64,000 bases of DNA from Callorhinus ursinus. Lineage: Eukaryota; Chordata; Mammalia; Carnivora; Otariidae. Of the stretch, positions 12,167 through 24,479 are shown one piece after another (position 1 is the stretch's first letter; each line of letters begins with the position of its first letter). The notes under the pieces were generated by a model. The model had not been told where the DNA came from, did not search any database, and saw nothing but the letters and a program-made list of their open reading frames with translations. A program made the translations under genes and the position numbers. Location of the stretch: NCBI RefSeq assembly GCF_003265705.1, contig NW_020312817.1:30219820-30283819 (forward strand). Reading direction: 5' to 3'.

Positions 12167-12865
12167 GGAAATTCAGTTGACTAAATCCTATATCAGGAAG
12201 TCTTTTGCTTCTACCTAAAATTTTAAGAAACTCAGACTTCAGAGTTTGCCTGACTAGCTTCATTAACCTCTGAGGGCTTAGAACTCTAAAGAACTTAAAA
12301 ATCATATAAAAATGTAAGTTGGAGGACTCTAGGTCTATTGACATCACCAATTCCCTCACCATTACTCTGCTCAGAGTGCAGCTGCCCCCCTCCAAAGTTT
12401 ATAGCTTCTAGAGGACCAGTTTTGTGGAAATCACCCACCCCTCACACGTACACTCCTCCCATCCCCTAAAGGCAGTGCTTCAGCGCCGGAAAAAGGAGTG
12501 GATGGAAATACGTATGATGGTATACGGTCAGCTTTATGAGAAAGGGCGCCTTGCCGAAACAGAGGTGGAGATATCGTTCCCGGAGAACTGGGGCCAGTCC
12601 GCTGTCAACTTGAAATATTTACGTTCGCATATGTGCATGATAACTTCAAGAGAAATTTAAAGCCTAAGTGTATTAACTATCAAACACTAATCCTGTAATT
12701 TCATGAGTCTTGAATTATAAATTGAAAATAAGACTAAAAAGCTTATATAAAAAAAAATAATAAGGCCTTCCCTCTGACAGTAAATGAAGGGAAGGCAAGC
12801 CCTTTTGCAGCACTGGCATACCCACCACCACTGTGATAGAGCAGGGAAACTGTCAGGGACGAGGA

Positions 12866-12884
12866 GTGTGTGTGTGTGTGTGTG
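12866..12884. repeat. TG microsatellite
   Basis: About nine TG units followed by AGACAG. Seen directly. Confidence 0.85.
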
Positions 12885-13189
12885 AGACAGACTGATGGAT
12901 TCGTACATCGTGTAGATATTTGGATAGGGAGTGAATGTTAGTGTGATTACTTAGAGTTCGGTCCCACAGCATCTTCATGGAGTCATAATCTAATCTTTCT
13001 GTTTGAGAAAGGAGTGATAGTTTTGGTCAGCTGTTAATTCCAAAAAATTTATTAAGAACTTCTGATTGTCCAAATACAGCACTGGACACAAAGATAAATA
13101 AGAGACAACTCCTTGTTAAAGCCAGAGAAAATATTTTAGGCTGTTTTAAATTAAACCAGGAGAAAAGGCATGCCCGTATTTAGGTACTG

Positions 13190-13370
13190 TGGGGTTAAGT
13201 GCTTTGTATTTGCACCTGATGTCATTGAATCCTCTCGATAACAGTGCTGCAGGCTTCATCATCCCATTTAAAGATGAAAAAAGTAAGGTTGAAAGAGACG
13301 AGGGTAATTTCCTCCAAGGTCAGTGGCCGTTAAGTAGCCATGATGGGATACAGGGACGTCTTGTCAGATT
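13190..13370 (-). repeat. MIR-like fragment, antisense
   Basis: On the plus strand: 'gcacctgatgtcattgaatcctc', 'cccatttaaagatgaaaaaa' and 'tttcctccaaggtcagtgg', the reversed MIR layout. Ends are approximate. Confidence 0.5.
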
Positions 13371-14763
13371 CAGCTACATTCTGTTTCCCGTGCTCCCAGA
13401 TGTCGTCTGTTTGCTCATACCTCTATTTCCAGTTTCCTTATTCATCACTCTTCATCTCTGGCTCTTGGTCTTGTGTCGGGGGCAGGGAGTTGGACAGGAG
13501 TGGGGTGGCAGTTTGAGGAGGACCGATGCCTTTGAAGAGGCCCATCACAGACTTCCTTCCCAAGACTCGTGTCGGGACTGTCTCCTCGCCAGAACTCAGC
13601 ATCTTGATTTCAAGCTGTAAGCTTCTGCTGGTCTCTGTTCGCCTTCTCTCCTTCTTCATCCAGCCTTCAGCACAGTCCATTTTCTAGTCCTCAGAGAACT
13701 AGATTATCTTGAATTTCTTGTTTTTGCTCTTAAGTAGTGAGTTTCATATAAGATTGTGCTTGCTCTCCAGTAACTCCCGTTTTAAGATGTAACAGACAGA
13801 AAGATTCATTAGGTGTGGGATCAAAAAACAGTGCCCAGCTTAAGAGTGAATCCTAAAAGGTTATTTATTAATAATAATAAACTTATAAAATAATACAAGG
13901 GGAATGAATCTTATTGCTTAGTTTATAGGACCCAAGAAAGTCTCTGGAACTATTCGAAAATACTTTCTTAGCAACATATTTAAGTAGAATTTCAGGTGAT
14001 CTCAGAATAGTGAAAAGATTAGATGAAATAAGAAAAAAAGCAAGGTGCTAATGTGTAATAAATAATCAGCCGCAATTATTTGGAGAAAATCAGGAACACT
14101 GGTGTTTATGCAGTTTGTACACAGTAAATTCCTCTGCGCACAATTGCATAACAAATGCTGGCCCTCACCCTATTAGCTACAGTCCCAGGGTACGTAGTCA
14201 GGGCCTGAAATGAGATGAAAGAGCCCACACAAAGACTGTGGTTTGAGATTCTTTCTAAATAAATTATGTATTACCAAATATGGCATGTTAGGACCTGCAG
14301 GGACAACTGGTCACCTTGTTGTGACCATTGTTGTTCCTGGAGCTCCATACCCTTCCAAGTGACAACACCATGTGTTTGGTTACTCCTGGAGGACTGGGGA
14401 CTGGAACCTGGGGCCCCTTCAAGACTTGGCTATTACTTGACAGCTAACTTGATTCACAAGTACGTAAGTGCTTTTTAAATTGGCACTTAAGTACTCTCAT
14501 GATTGAGTCTTACCAAGTTACTGTCAACACCTAATTCAGGTATACAGATAAGCCATCCTATTTTGTAAGTCTTAACTGATTATATTCTTGGGTTTTGTTC
14601 TGCTGGCTTTTCTCTTCATTTCTTCTTCTTCAATAGCATGATTTAAATTTTCTGGCCCTTTTTAAAGAGCTAGGATGGAAGAGAATGGAATAGTATATGA
14701 AGTTTGCAATTTAAGTGTACAGATGGAAGATATGTCCTTATCTCCTTAAAAACTGAAAACAGA

Positions 14764-14972
14764 GAGGCGCCTGGGTGATGCAGTAGGTTGAATGTCCGAC
14801 TCTGGGTTTCGGCTCAGGTCATGATCTCAGGGTCGTAGGATCGAGCCCTGCTTCAGGCTCCGTGCTTAGCATGGAGTCCGCTTGAGACACTCTCTCTCTC
14901 TTCCTCTGCCCCTCCCACTCATGCTCTCTCTCTCTCTCTCTCTCTCTAAAATAAATAAATCTTAAAAAAAAA
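14764..14972 (+). mobile_element. Carnivoran tRNA-derived SINE (SINEC type)
   Basis: The head 'gaggcgcctgggtgatgcag', the box 'ggatcgagccctg', an expanded CT tract (14923-14947) and the tail 'aaataaataaatctt' plus A9. A TAAAAACTGAAAA-like motif upstream is echoed by TAAAAACAGAAAA downstream, a plausible target-site duplication. Confidence 0.88.
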
Positions 14973-15059
14973 GCCTAAAAACAGAAAAGGAAGGCGGCAG
15001 AATGAGGTCTTCCTTGGCATCTAGCACCATTTGTGTCATCTTATTTATAGCCCTTAATG

Positions 15060-15255
15060 ACAGTAGCTAACATTTCTTGCACAGTGACTGAGCCAGCCTG
15101 AATGCTTTAAGACCAACAGCTCATTTGATCCTCACAGCTTTCCTCTGGTAGGACCATCTTAATTCATCATCACAGAACCCAAAGTTTAGAGGTCATGTAA
15201 CTTGCCCAAGGTCATACAGCTCAAAAATGCAGAGCAGTGTGTTCCCAGAGCCTTG
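15060..15255 (-). repeat. MIR fragment, antisense
   Basis: On the plus strand: 'agctaacatttcttgcacagtg', 'caacagctcatttgatcctc', 'agaggtcatgtaacttgccc' and 'aaggtcatacagctc', the reversed MIR order. One of the best-preserved MIRs here. Confidence 0.75.
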
Positions 15256-18122
15256 GCTCTGGACCCTGCAGGTGTACTGCCTCTGAGACAGACCCTGCGC
15301 TGCACTCCAGGTTTACCAGTAGCTTGAACGAGGCTACTCCCCCATGAGCTAGGAACTTATCATATACTTTTGAATCCATAAAACAGCACCTGACATGGAA
15401 GAAGTTTTTAATGAATAAATGATGAGAGAGTAAGTTAGGGAGTGAGGGAAAGCCTGGAGTAGGAAATCAAGCAATCTCCTCTTACAGATCTCCCCGTCTT
15501 AGCTGAGTGAAGTGGCATACCCTGATAAAGATTTCCTTAACCAGAGTCTCAAATGCTGACCCTGATCAGATGAAGAAGGAATAATGTTAGAATGCTTATA
15601 TTTGAAAATACACTCTGAGAATAGAAAGCAGAGTGTTAGATGGAGTGTGTTTGGCACACGGTGGGCCCAGATGTCTATAGGCGAGTTGGACCAATTAGCT
15701 TCAAGTACCGCTCAGCCTCCTGATGAACACTGAGCTCTCGACGCCTTCCCAGGGCAGCCACGGGGCCCTCCAAGGCTGGTTTGTAGACTGTGGCTCATTC
15801 TTGCTGCAGCTCAGCCCCTGTGTCCAGGATCGCAGAGTGTGAGTGGGGCTTCCGCAGACCCTACAAGGCTAATGCTCGCTGCCAAACTTAATGTACTGCT
15901 TCTAAGACCTTTCGGCAAGTATACAGGTGCTGCTGCCTTGTCATTTCAGCTAGGGTTTTTTTTAATGTCACAATTCAATATTGAAAATACTGAATTTTTT
16001 CCCAATAACATCAGATACAAATGCTGCCTATGCTGATTCTTAATGTCAGAGAGACCCTAAGGACACAGTACTACTTTCTATTAAAAAAAAAAAAAAAAAT
16101 CTGTTGTATAATTAAAGGTAAGATAAGGTGTAGGGGAGGGAAATTTTGGCTGAGGTGGCTATGACATGTCCTGGATGACTCAATAAGAAAAATGCAAGAA
16201 ATGTGAACAGGTGTGAGGCCAGCTTGGCTGCTACGCCTGATGCAAGAGATAAGAATTTCATCGTCACTTCGAAGTCTTAATGTCAAGCCTGCTCATCTTG
16301 GGCTATGGCTGGACCCCACCCAGCTGGCCATTGTGACCTGAGTGTTCGTCAGGCCCAGTGTGTACAGTCTCCTGCTGGGAGGATTTGTTTGTTCTGATGA
16401 CCTGGGGGATTTCGGAGCCAACACCAAGAGTATCACCTATCAAAAATTAGGAACAACGTGGGTAATATTTTATAAGGTAATATTCAGCATCACGACTTAG
16501 GTTGCCAGTAAATAAATTCCATGCTTGTGGTTGGGCAACTGGCTAGTTTCTTTCTACTAGTTCTGTTTCTCTGAAACAAAAGCAAATCTGTTTCCCATCT
16601 CAGACAGGAAATCAAAGAGTTATTTGTAGCTTATCAAAGCTAGATAATAGATATATAAAGGTCTGTCATATTATTCTATCTACTTCAGTATTTTTTTTAA
16701 TTTCCATAATAAAAACTTAAAATGTGTGCTATTCACAGAGTTATTATATGAAACTGAACGGAGTTTCAAACCAGTCTAATAATTCTGCTAACCTGGAGTA
16801 AACCTGCTCTTCCCTGTGCACTGATTCTTCCTAATTCTCTGGACTTTAGGATAGAATGTGATTGAACCAGACAACCAACCATCCTTCTTCCCAGCCCCTG
16901 GCCTTCTTGGATCTCTTACTTGGGTAATCCTGGTCCTACTTGGGACAGTGTTAAAGAGGATGAGGCTTTTCTTGATCTGTGTGACTTGAGTAAGCCACTT
17001 CACCATCAGCTCACGGAGTAGAGTGCGTGCTGAGTACCTCTGGAGGCTGGAGGGCTCTCAGCTGTCAAACATACTGTCCTCCTCAGTCCTCCTAGGAACA
17101 CCCTATTCTTTCCCATAAATGCCGATGATATCGTTTGAATCAAGCTGCCCTTCACATGAAATTTCTCCTAGGCTGCCAGAAAAGTCTGTACCAGGCACAT
17201 ATCTGGGTGGGAATTCCTTAAAACAAGAAAAAATGTTTCCAGCCCTGCCCATAATACTTCCTCACTGAACAGTATCTCAAATGATTAAGCTACTGCTTCT
17301 GTGGCAAGGAGTCAAACATAGTTTGGCTGACCCAAGAGGCAGTGAAGTCAAAGATGCCGCAAGGTCACATGATATCAACATTCTGGTACATCAAACAGGG
17401 ATCAGAAATCAGTTTATGGGTGGTATTGTTTCAGTGCCATCTACAGTGCTATTATTAGTCTGCCAAGAATAATAAAATAGTCGTAATATCTCAAAGACTG
17501 TTAGGCATGCTGTTTCATCTTTTAACTCTTAAGTGTCCTGGAAACCCGTTCCATAAATGGGAATTAAAATATAGCACGGTCTGTTTTTTAGCTTGTCCAA
17601 ATAAGGTCCTACATTGGGGTAACAAATGCACAGCAGAGGACTGTGTGTTAACTTAGGTGGGTATTTAACCTAAAGCATCAAAAATTTTTCTTGGATGAAT
17701 TTCATAATATTTTTATTTTCTCTGGTCGTTTAAAATAGCTTTAGGTATTTCAAATAACATTAGAATGTTATTGTTGAGAGCGTCTTGTGAAACACATGAT
17801 TAGAAAAACCTCTGCCTCTGATGTTACAGCTTCCAGCAGTCCCGGCTATTAAGCATTTTCCCGTGGATGTGGCCTGCAAGGGGCAGGTTGCTCTTTATTT
17901 CTCCTGCTGTCCACTTCCCATGCCTAAAAGAGCATTATTGCTAGGTGTCTCCTAATTTTCCTACGTAGATAATAATTGAATCTCATAGTTCAGACTTGGG
18001 CCTGCTAATTTTCATCTAATCAACAGAGGCAGGAAAACATAGTCTGGAATGCTAACTATGTGAATGAAAAATATTTAGTCATTCTTGAAATGATAGGAAT
18101 GTTTTTCCAACAAGCTTAAATA

Positions 18123-18148
18123 AACACAGTCTCTACTGAGACTGTGTT
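18123..18148. repeat. Perfect 11-bp hairpin with 4-base loop
   Basis: AACACAGTCTC, loop TACT, then GAGACTGTGTT. All eleven pairs are Watson-Crick. A run of seven T lies four bases downstream (18153-18159). Seen directly; no known RNA family recognised. Confidence 0.85.
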
Positions 18149-21100
18149 AAACTTTTTTTGGATAAGAGACAACTCTTAGGCAACCAAACAGAAGTTAATG
18201 AAGGTTATTAAGAAACATGCCCTTCAGAAAAGGCTCATGGACTTTTAAAAGCGAAAGATTCGGTTTTCTTTGTGGTACAGCCATCAACCCAGAAGTAGCA
18301 GAATTGGTTTTCTTTTAGTTTTTGTCAGCTTGATAGAATGTAACATTTTAACTAATAATCACATTGTCTAGCTTTTCAGAGGTTTTCTGCTTTGCTGACT
18401 CTGACTCTGTTAGACCATCTTATTTTAGAATCCTTGTCATCTCCTTCCACTGTTGACCTCCGTTCTAGCAAATGGATTGGTCTCAACATACCTGTCTTAA
18501 AGCACCTGACAGCCCTTTTCAGAGGAAGCTTGTTTGTTGATACCAATACAAGGTCCAGTGGTAAAGTAGCAAGATTATTTTTAAATGTACCAAGATGCAC
18601 ATATCCAAGTGAAGTGTTTTTCCCTTCAAAATAGTTCTATGGGAAAACTGCACAGCTCCTGCAGAAATAGAGTCGTTCAAAATATTTTTGGTACTTCTCT
18701 GTTGAAACTGACATCGGAGCTGGTGGCCCATCCTTTTGACTGCCCTTAGCTTCTCAGACCCCTGACTTGCAAGGTTTATCAGACGCTAGGAAATAGAGTC
18801 ATTCACGTCTAAGTCTGGTGAAAAAGTGGATGACCTAGTTCGGTAAAATCGTTCAGAGGAAGCAAAAAGGGACGGTAAAATAAAGGCACTTTATCTTCTA
18901 TGACATAGTAATTTGCTCTGAAAAGCAACTCCAAAGAGAAGTTTCAAAGAGAATTTTAACATGAATAGCATTTCCGCACAAGCATATAGCCTCTGAGAGT
19001 GAGTGCTTTTAGCCATGACGCTTACAACTCCTCGTGTATTTATTAAAAAAAAAAAAAAAATCAATTCACTTACAACATAGTGTTTTTTATGACTCAAGCA
19101 TTTATTTAAATGGTCACGTATTACAACATTTCGTGAAGTTACAGGTGCTCGATTCAAACATATTTTCAAATAAATTAGACTAAAATAATTTCCCTATAGA
19201 AATAACTCTTTTAAGAGGGGTGGTGATTCCTACATGATTTATTTTTAATACCCTAGCTCTCTAACTCCACTTCTGGTGGTACCATTTTAAACTGTTTCAG
19301 TGTATGGTCTTCAGTTTATCTTATAAGAGCACAACAATGTCCCATCATTTAATACATGAGGGTTAGCTTCAGAGATTGTACACCCCGTGAATTGTTTTAG
19401 AGGCCCTCTTTAGAAGTATTTCTGTGCCCGTGTCTGTCTGATTATTGAAGATAAAATGTCACTCAAGTGTATAAAATTTCTGCTGCAGTATTATTGTAAA
19501 AAAAAAACAAAAAAACAAACAAAAAAACCCTGCAGGAATGAAAATGTCTGCTGAAGAGTGTTCCTTGGCCATTTGTGGCTCTTCCACTGGAGTTAGCTGC
19601 TGAGGGGGCCGGGAGCTGGATCACACTCACATGTCCCCTTCTCAGTCTGAGACTCCTAGATGTTCCCCGTGTCCATCAGCATGCACGCTGGGACATCTGT
19701 TACAGGGGGCTCAGCACTGCCATGTCTTGGTCCAGGGGTCCTACCATCAGTTTGATCGAAATTTAATAGGTAATAAGGGATAATGAACATTGAGTGCTTT
19801 TTTGAAATTTGTCAGAAACACGAGGTGATGGTGATTCCTTGGCATTTTACACATTCTTTTTTTTTTAATTCAAGTTGAATTATTAGCAGTTAGACCATAT
19901 TTGTACTTACCATTTATATCTACAGAATACCTGTTTACACATCAAGTGAATTGTACTTTCACACCTGAGAGATTAGCTGAATGTATCATCACGTTTGCTT
20001 GAAACAGAGCCCAATTCAGATGACCAGACCACTGGAAACCACAGAATTTAATGCTGGTCACCAATCGAAAATAAGATTCAGGGCAAGGCTCTAGCTCTTA
20101 CTTTGCAACACCATTGTAAAACACAATCAGGAATCCCCAAGAAAGTTTGAAGGCCAACAAGTAGTTGGTCCCTGGGCCCTCTAGGTTTGACTTTTCACCT
20201 TGGCTGCTGGAGCAGACTGAGAGCAGAGTCTGTGAGCCACGTCCCCAACCAGCCAGGACCTCACAGCATGCACTCTGGGTGCTGACCTCATCCCTGGCTG
20301 CAATGAATTCTTTTCTACTTAAAATTTACCTTGGCCCTCGTTTCCTCACTTTAAAAAAGTAATACATGCATGACATAATTTGAGGCTGCTTTGGATCTGC
20401 TTTGGAATCAAGCAAGCTATATTTAATGATTGTTGAGGTATTCGATACCTACCATTTGCTTATGCCTGTGCCTTATATTTGGTCCTGGCACCATTACTTT
20501 GGCCATCAGTAGGAAGACAAGGGATGGTATTCTTTTTCACCTTAATTAGAAAGCTATTGCCCTGCACATCAGCTCACTTTCTAAAACAATTTAGGGACTG
20601 TCTATTTTATTAAAAATTTCATCTGAAAAAATGCTTAGCAATGATAAACCATTTGGGATGGCCATAGATCTCACAGATTGAGAGGGATTGACACGTTCAG
20701 ATCTTTTCAAGATCATGACTCTTTCATGCTTTCTGGGAACCAAGTTTTAGAAAGATTCCGTGGAGATTTCAGGCCAGATTAATTCAGTAGAGATGCTCTA
20801 CAGTCCTGTGACAGACACTGAGCACGTTATTATTTGAGTGAGATGGCCCCAGTATTGTTGCTAAGAAAGTACCGGTTGAACTGTCTCTTACTGTTGACGT
20901 AAGTCTTACCTGGTCCCACGTCTGAAACTAGGATCTGCTCATCAAAGACAGCTCTTAGAGATGGGTCTTCTGTATCCTCTTGCAACTTGAGAGTGGCAGG
21001 ACTACTGGCAAAGCTACCAAAATATTCTATATATGAATGTAATGAGTTTGCCCTCCTCCCCAAAGATCCAGCAAGGCCCCCATCATGAGAGAGGAAGAAC

Positions 21101-21569
21101 GGGGTCAGCCAGGCACACAGAACCATTGTTTCAACTCACACTGGATAAGCTGATTATGAAGAGATTTCTGTTCTCTCCGAGACACCACGGGCACAGTCAA
21201 ATTGCGGAACAATGATAACAGACTGCCACTCAGCAAATGTGAAAGGCGCCAGTGGCTGGTCACTAACACGCTCCAAAGCTTACCAGACCATATGAAAGGA
21301 TGTCGTGGACCGACCCACATCCCAGATGCTTTTCATGTTATCACCGGAGATAGAAAAGGATGCTTAGGTTACAATGCACAGGGTTCAGAATGCCAAAGCG
21401 GTTGTACCATTTATCAGCTGAACATTGAAGGCCTACAAAAGGGCACATAATTCATTTACTCAGCCATCCTCTGAGACCAGGTCGAGCTCCAAGCAGGCAG
21501 GATGGTCATGACAACGGTAATTCTAGCAACAGGTCATATCCAAACATCTAGAGTTTGTCATCCCCTCTT

Positions 21570-21735
21570 TATGATCTGATTTGAGCCTCTCAGTGATATT
21601 GCAAGGTTGGAATAGTGGATATTCCCATTTTATAGAAGCCCAAAGAGGTTCAGCACCACACGTGAGATAGTGAGGGAATAGGGACTCAAGCTAAATCTCC
21701 TGACCCCAAATCCATGTCCTTGGCACTGCTTCCCT
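21570..21735 (-). repeat. MIR fragment, antisense
   Basis: On the plus strand: 'gatttgagcctctcagtgat', 'attcccattttatagaagcc' and 'gggactcaagctaaatctcc'. Reversed MIR layout; ends are approximate. Confidence 0.6.
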
Positions 21736-22839
21736 TTAGACTCCCATCGTGAGAAGGGAGACGGTGAGGAAAGTTAAGTTGGTGAATAATAAAAGTACTT
21801 GACCATCGTGGCTCAGATTCAGAAGCCATTCTTGCTCCTGGCTCTGTTCTCAGGGCTGAGACCCAGTTACCATTATTCTGACCTTTTTGTGGCCTGGCCT
21901 TTGATCCTGTTAGTTTTCCTGAGCCTCTGGCTCAGGAATTTGGACCTTTGTTTGACCTGTTTGACCTCCAGGAAAGCCCACTGCGGCTGCCCAGGGTTAC
22001 GGGCCCCACCCGAGGGCATGTGAGTCGCTCTCCCCAGTTGTCTCTGTGCTCACACTTGCCCTCTGCCCAGCCTTGTCCTTTCCAGGCCCTGGGCCCTGAC
22101 CAGTGACACTCACGTCCCCACTGAGGGAAATAAATGGGCTCCAGGTGCCGGGCACTGAGATGACATCATCACTGTTCTCGTTTGCATTCCTGTTTTGACT
22201 CATCCCTTTTCTCCTTCTGACTCTTGCTGGTCTTTGTTTCCATTACAAGGTAAATTTGCAGAACACTCAGCAAAAGTGCCCATTCTTCATCCCCTGCTAG
22301 TTGTGTTGCTGAATTGAGTACATGCCCAGCTCTTTTCAGGACTATTTTAATAATACTTTATTCATTTGGCACCATCAGTGAATTGAGATAGTCCTAGAAG
22401 TGAATTCCCCAGATAATTGAAATTTGGGGTATCAGATTTTACGTTAAGAATTTTGAGGGAGACCTACAATGCTTTACATACTTGCCTGCCTTCTCAAGCC
22501 AGAGATACAGATCATAATTTCACCGACTTTAGGCAGTTGAGTATCATCACTGGGTTTCTCACAGAGACTGCTTGGGTTTGGGGATTTTTGCTCAGTTTGT
22601 GCTATTATTAGAGAGTCTAGTTCACAGCAGCCTTCTGATCTAGCTTGCTGCTTGAGAGAAGCTCATTTATTGAGTACCCACTATGTGTAAGGGACTGCTG
22701 CAGCAATGAGAATCCTAAGGAACTTACTGTCCAGTCCTCCAAAAGGTAGGAAATTAGAGATTCAGCCTGCTAAGGACAATACTGAATGGGAGCCCTTCTT
22801 CATCAAAAAGTGTGCCCTGACTTCATGTTCAGGCGTCTT

Positions 22840-22925
22840 TGTTCTTCTTTATTCATTCATTTAGCACGACTGTGGGCCAAGTACTAGGCTTGGTGCTAAG
22901 GTTATAAACCATGAATAAACCATTG
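22840..22925 (-). repeat. L2-like fragment, antisense
   Basis: The plus strand reads 'tattcattcatttagcac', 'gtgggccaagtactaggctt' and 'ggtgctaaggttataaacca', like the reversed 3' end of L2. Weak and approximate. Confidence 0.45.
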
Positions 22926-24430
22926 TTCCTAATGCAGGGACCTTTCCTCTCTGGTCCTCAGCCATTTTCCAGAGGGTTGGGTTGAGATACCAAAATTCTG
23001 ACCACCTGACAGACACACCCAGGTTCAAGATAGCTATTAAAATGTGTGTATGCACACACGGTACATACAAATGTATTTATAAATGTGACCCATTATTTTT
23101 GGTTCCATCCTCTAGGAAAATGAACAATAAAAATAATGTAACAAAATATAAGACAAGTTTAAAAAAGATCCAAATTATTCTTGGAATCCAGTCATTTTGT
23201 GAGATCTCTCAAGCTGAATTCTTGGAAAAAAATATCCTCTCCATAAAAAAAGTTCAGTTTTTCTTTTGTGGTCTTTTAATAATCTCAGAATCCTACTACT
23301 GTCTTTTCCTATTAAATATGAGATTGATAAAGGAAGAAAAATATTTCCAACAGCCAAGTTCCCTGGAAAAAGCATACAAAGTTAACAGGTCTAAAGTAAA
23401 TATATGGTCACTTCTCTATCTGACCATAAAATAATACAGATCTTGGGGACATTTTCACACCATTCATCTTAAAATAAAATAAAGAAACTGCTCTTATGAT
23501 AAGTACTTTAAAAATTACAAGGATGTAGGTGTTGTTATGAGAAATATATACAAAGGAAAAAAGGATCACTAAGTGTGTAGTGGCTGAAAGAATTTGAAAA
23601 CTCCAGCTGTAGATTTTTTTCCGTGACTTCATGAGACTTTTGTACATCCACATCCATACCCCATGGAAATCCCCACCTTCCAGATTAGGGGAGTGTTGTT
23701 TCCTCAGTCTCTCTCTTCTCATCATCTACACGAATAGTTTCCCCTCTAGCTTCATTTGGGAAAATTTCATCTTTATAGTACTTCTCTTCCCAAGCTGTAA
23801 TTATGTTGACAATTTGGTGATTTATTGGAATGGTTTTCTGACTAGTTATGGTCACATATGAAAAGCCACTGTGGTAACAGAATGACATATGAAGACACAG
23901 TAAAGCAGATAAGCTATCTCCTTTGGTTCTGTCTTGTCCAACTTTATCTCCAGTTTTATGGCCCCCGGCCAGGCGCACAGTAACTTGTAGGCTATGGGGA
24001 CCTGATAGATTTAGCCTTAGAAAGTGAGTGAAGCTTTGGAATTTTCCCACTCACTAGCTATTCACATGGCTTAACCAAGTCCAGTCCCCAAATAAATAAG
24101 TAAATAAATAATTTTTTAAAAAATCTTAAGGAAGAGAAGGCCTGAATTAGGAATGAAAAGAGAACATAATTGTTCATCTCTGTCTCTCAACAATCCAATA
24201 AGCAGGCTTGTGAATTTACAGACAAGAGCCATGTAACATTATGCAAACCATTATTGAAGTCCAAAAGGAGGGGTACATCAGAGACAGATAGGAGTAAATT
24301 TCATGTATCTTGTTACTTGAAATTGTTTTTAACTTATGAAAGAAATGTAAGACTGTATCTGCCTTAAAAAAAAAACTACTTTTTCTAGAAATTTGCCTAT
24401 AATGAGGTTTTTCCAAAAGGACTTCTCTTA

Positions 24431-24479
24431 GTGTGTGTGCGTGCACGCACATGTGTGCACGCACATGTTTGCACGCAGG
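24431..24479. repeat. Alternating purine-pyrimidine tract with palindrome
   Basis: A nearly unbroken TG/CG/CA alternation of about 48 bases. It contains the perfect 16-bp palindrome TGTGCGTGCACGCACA at 24436-24451 and a second, related GTGCACGCACATG unit. The composition is that expected of Z-DNA-forming sequence. Confidence 0.85.

Noticed and set aside
12021..12395. 124-codon minus-strand open frame
   Set aside because: It runs through the antisense of a SINE and its poly(A) tail (F-rich stretch, RAREQEGGAEREGE), so it is a repeat artefact.
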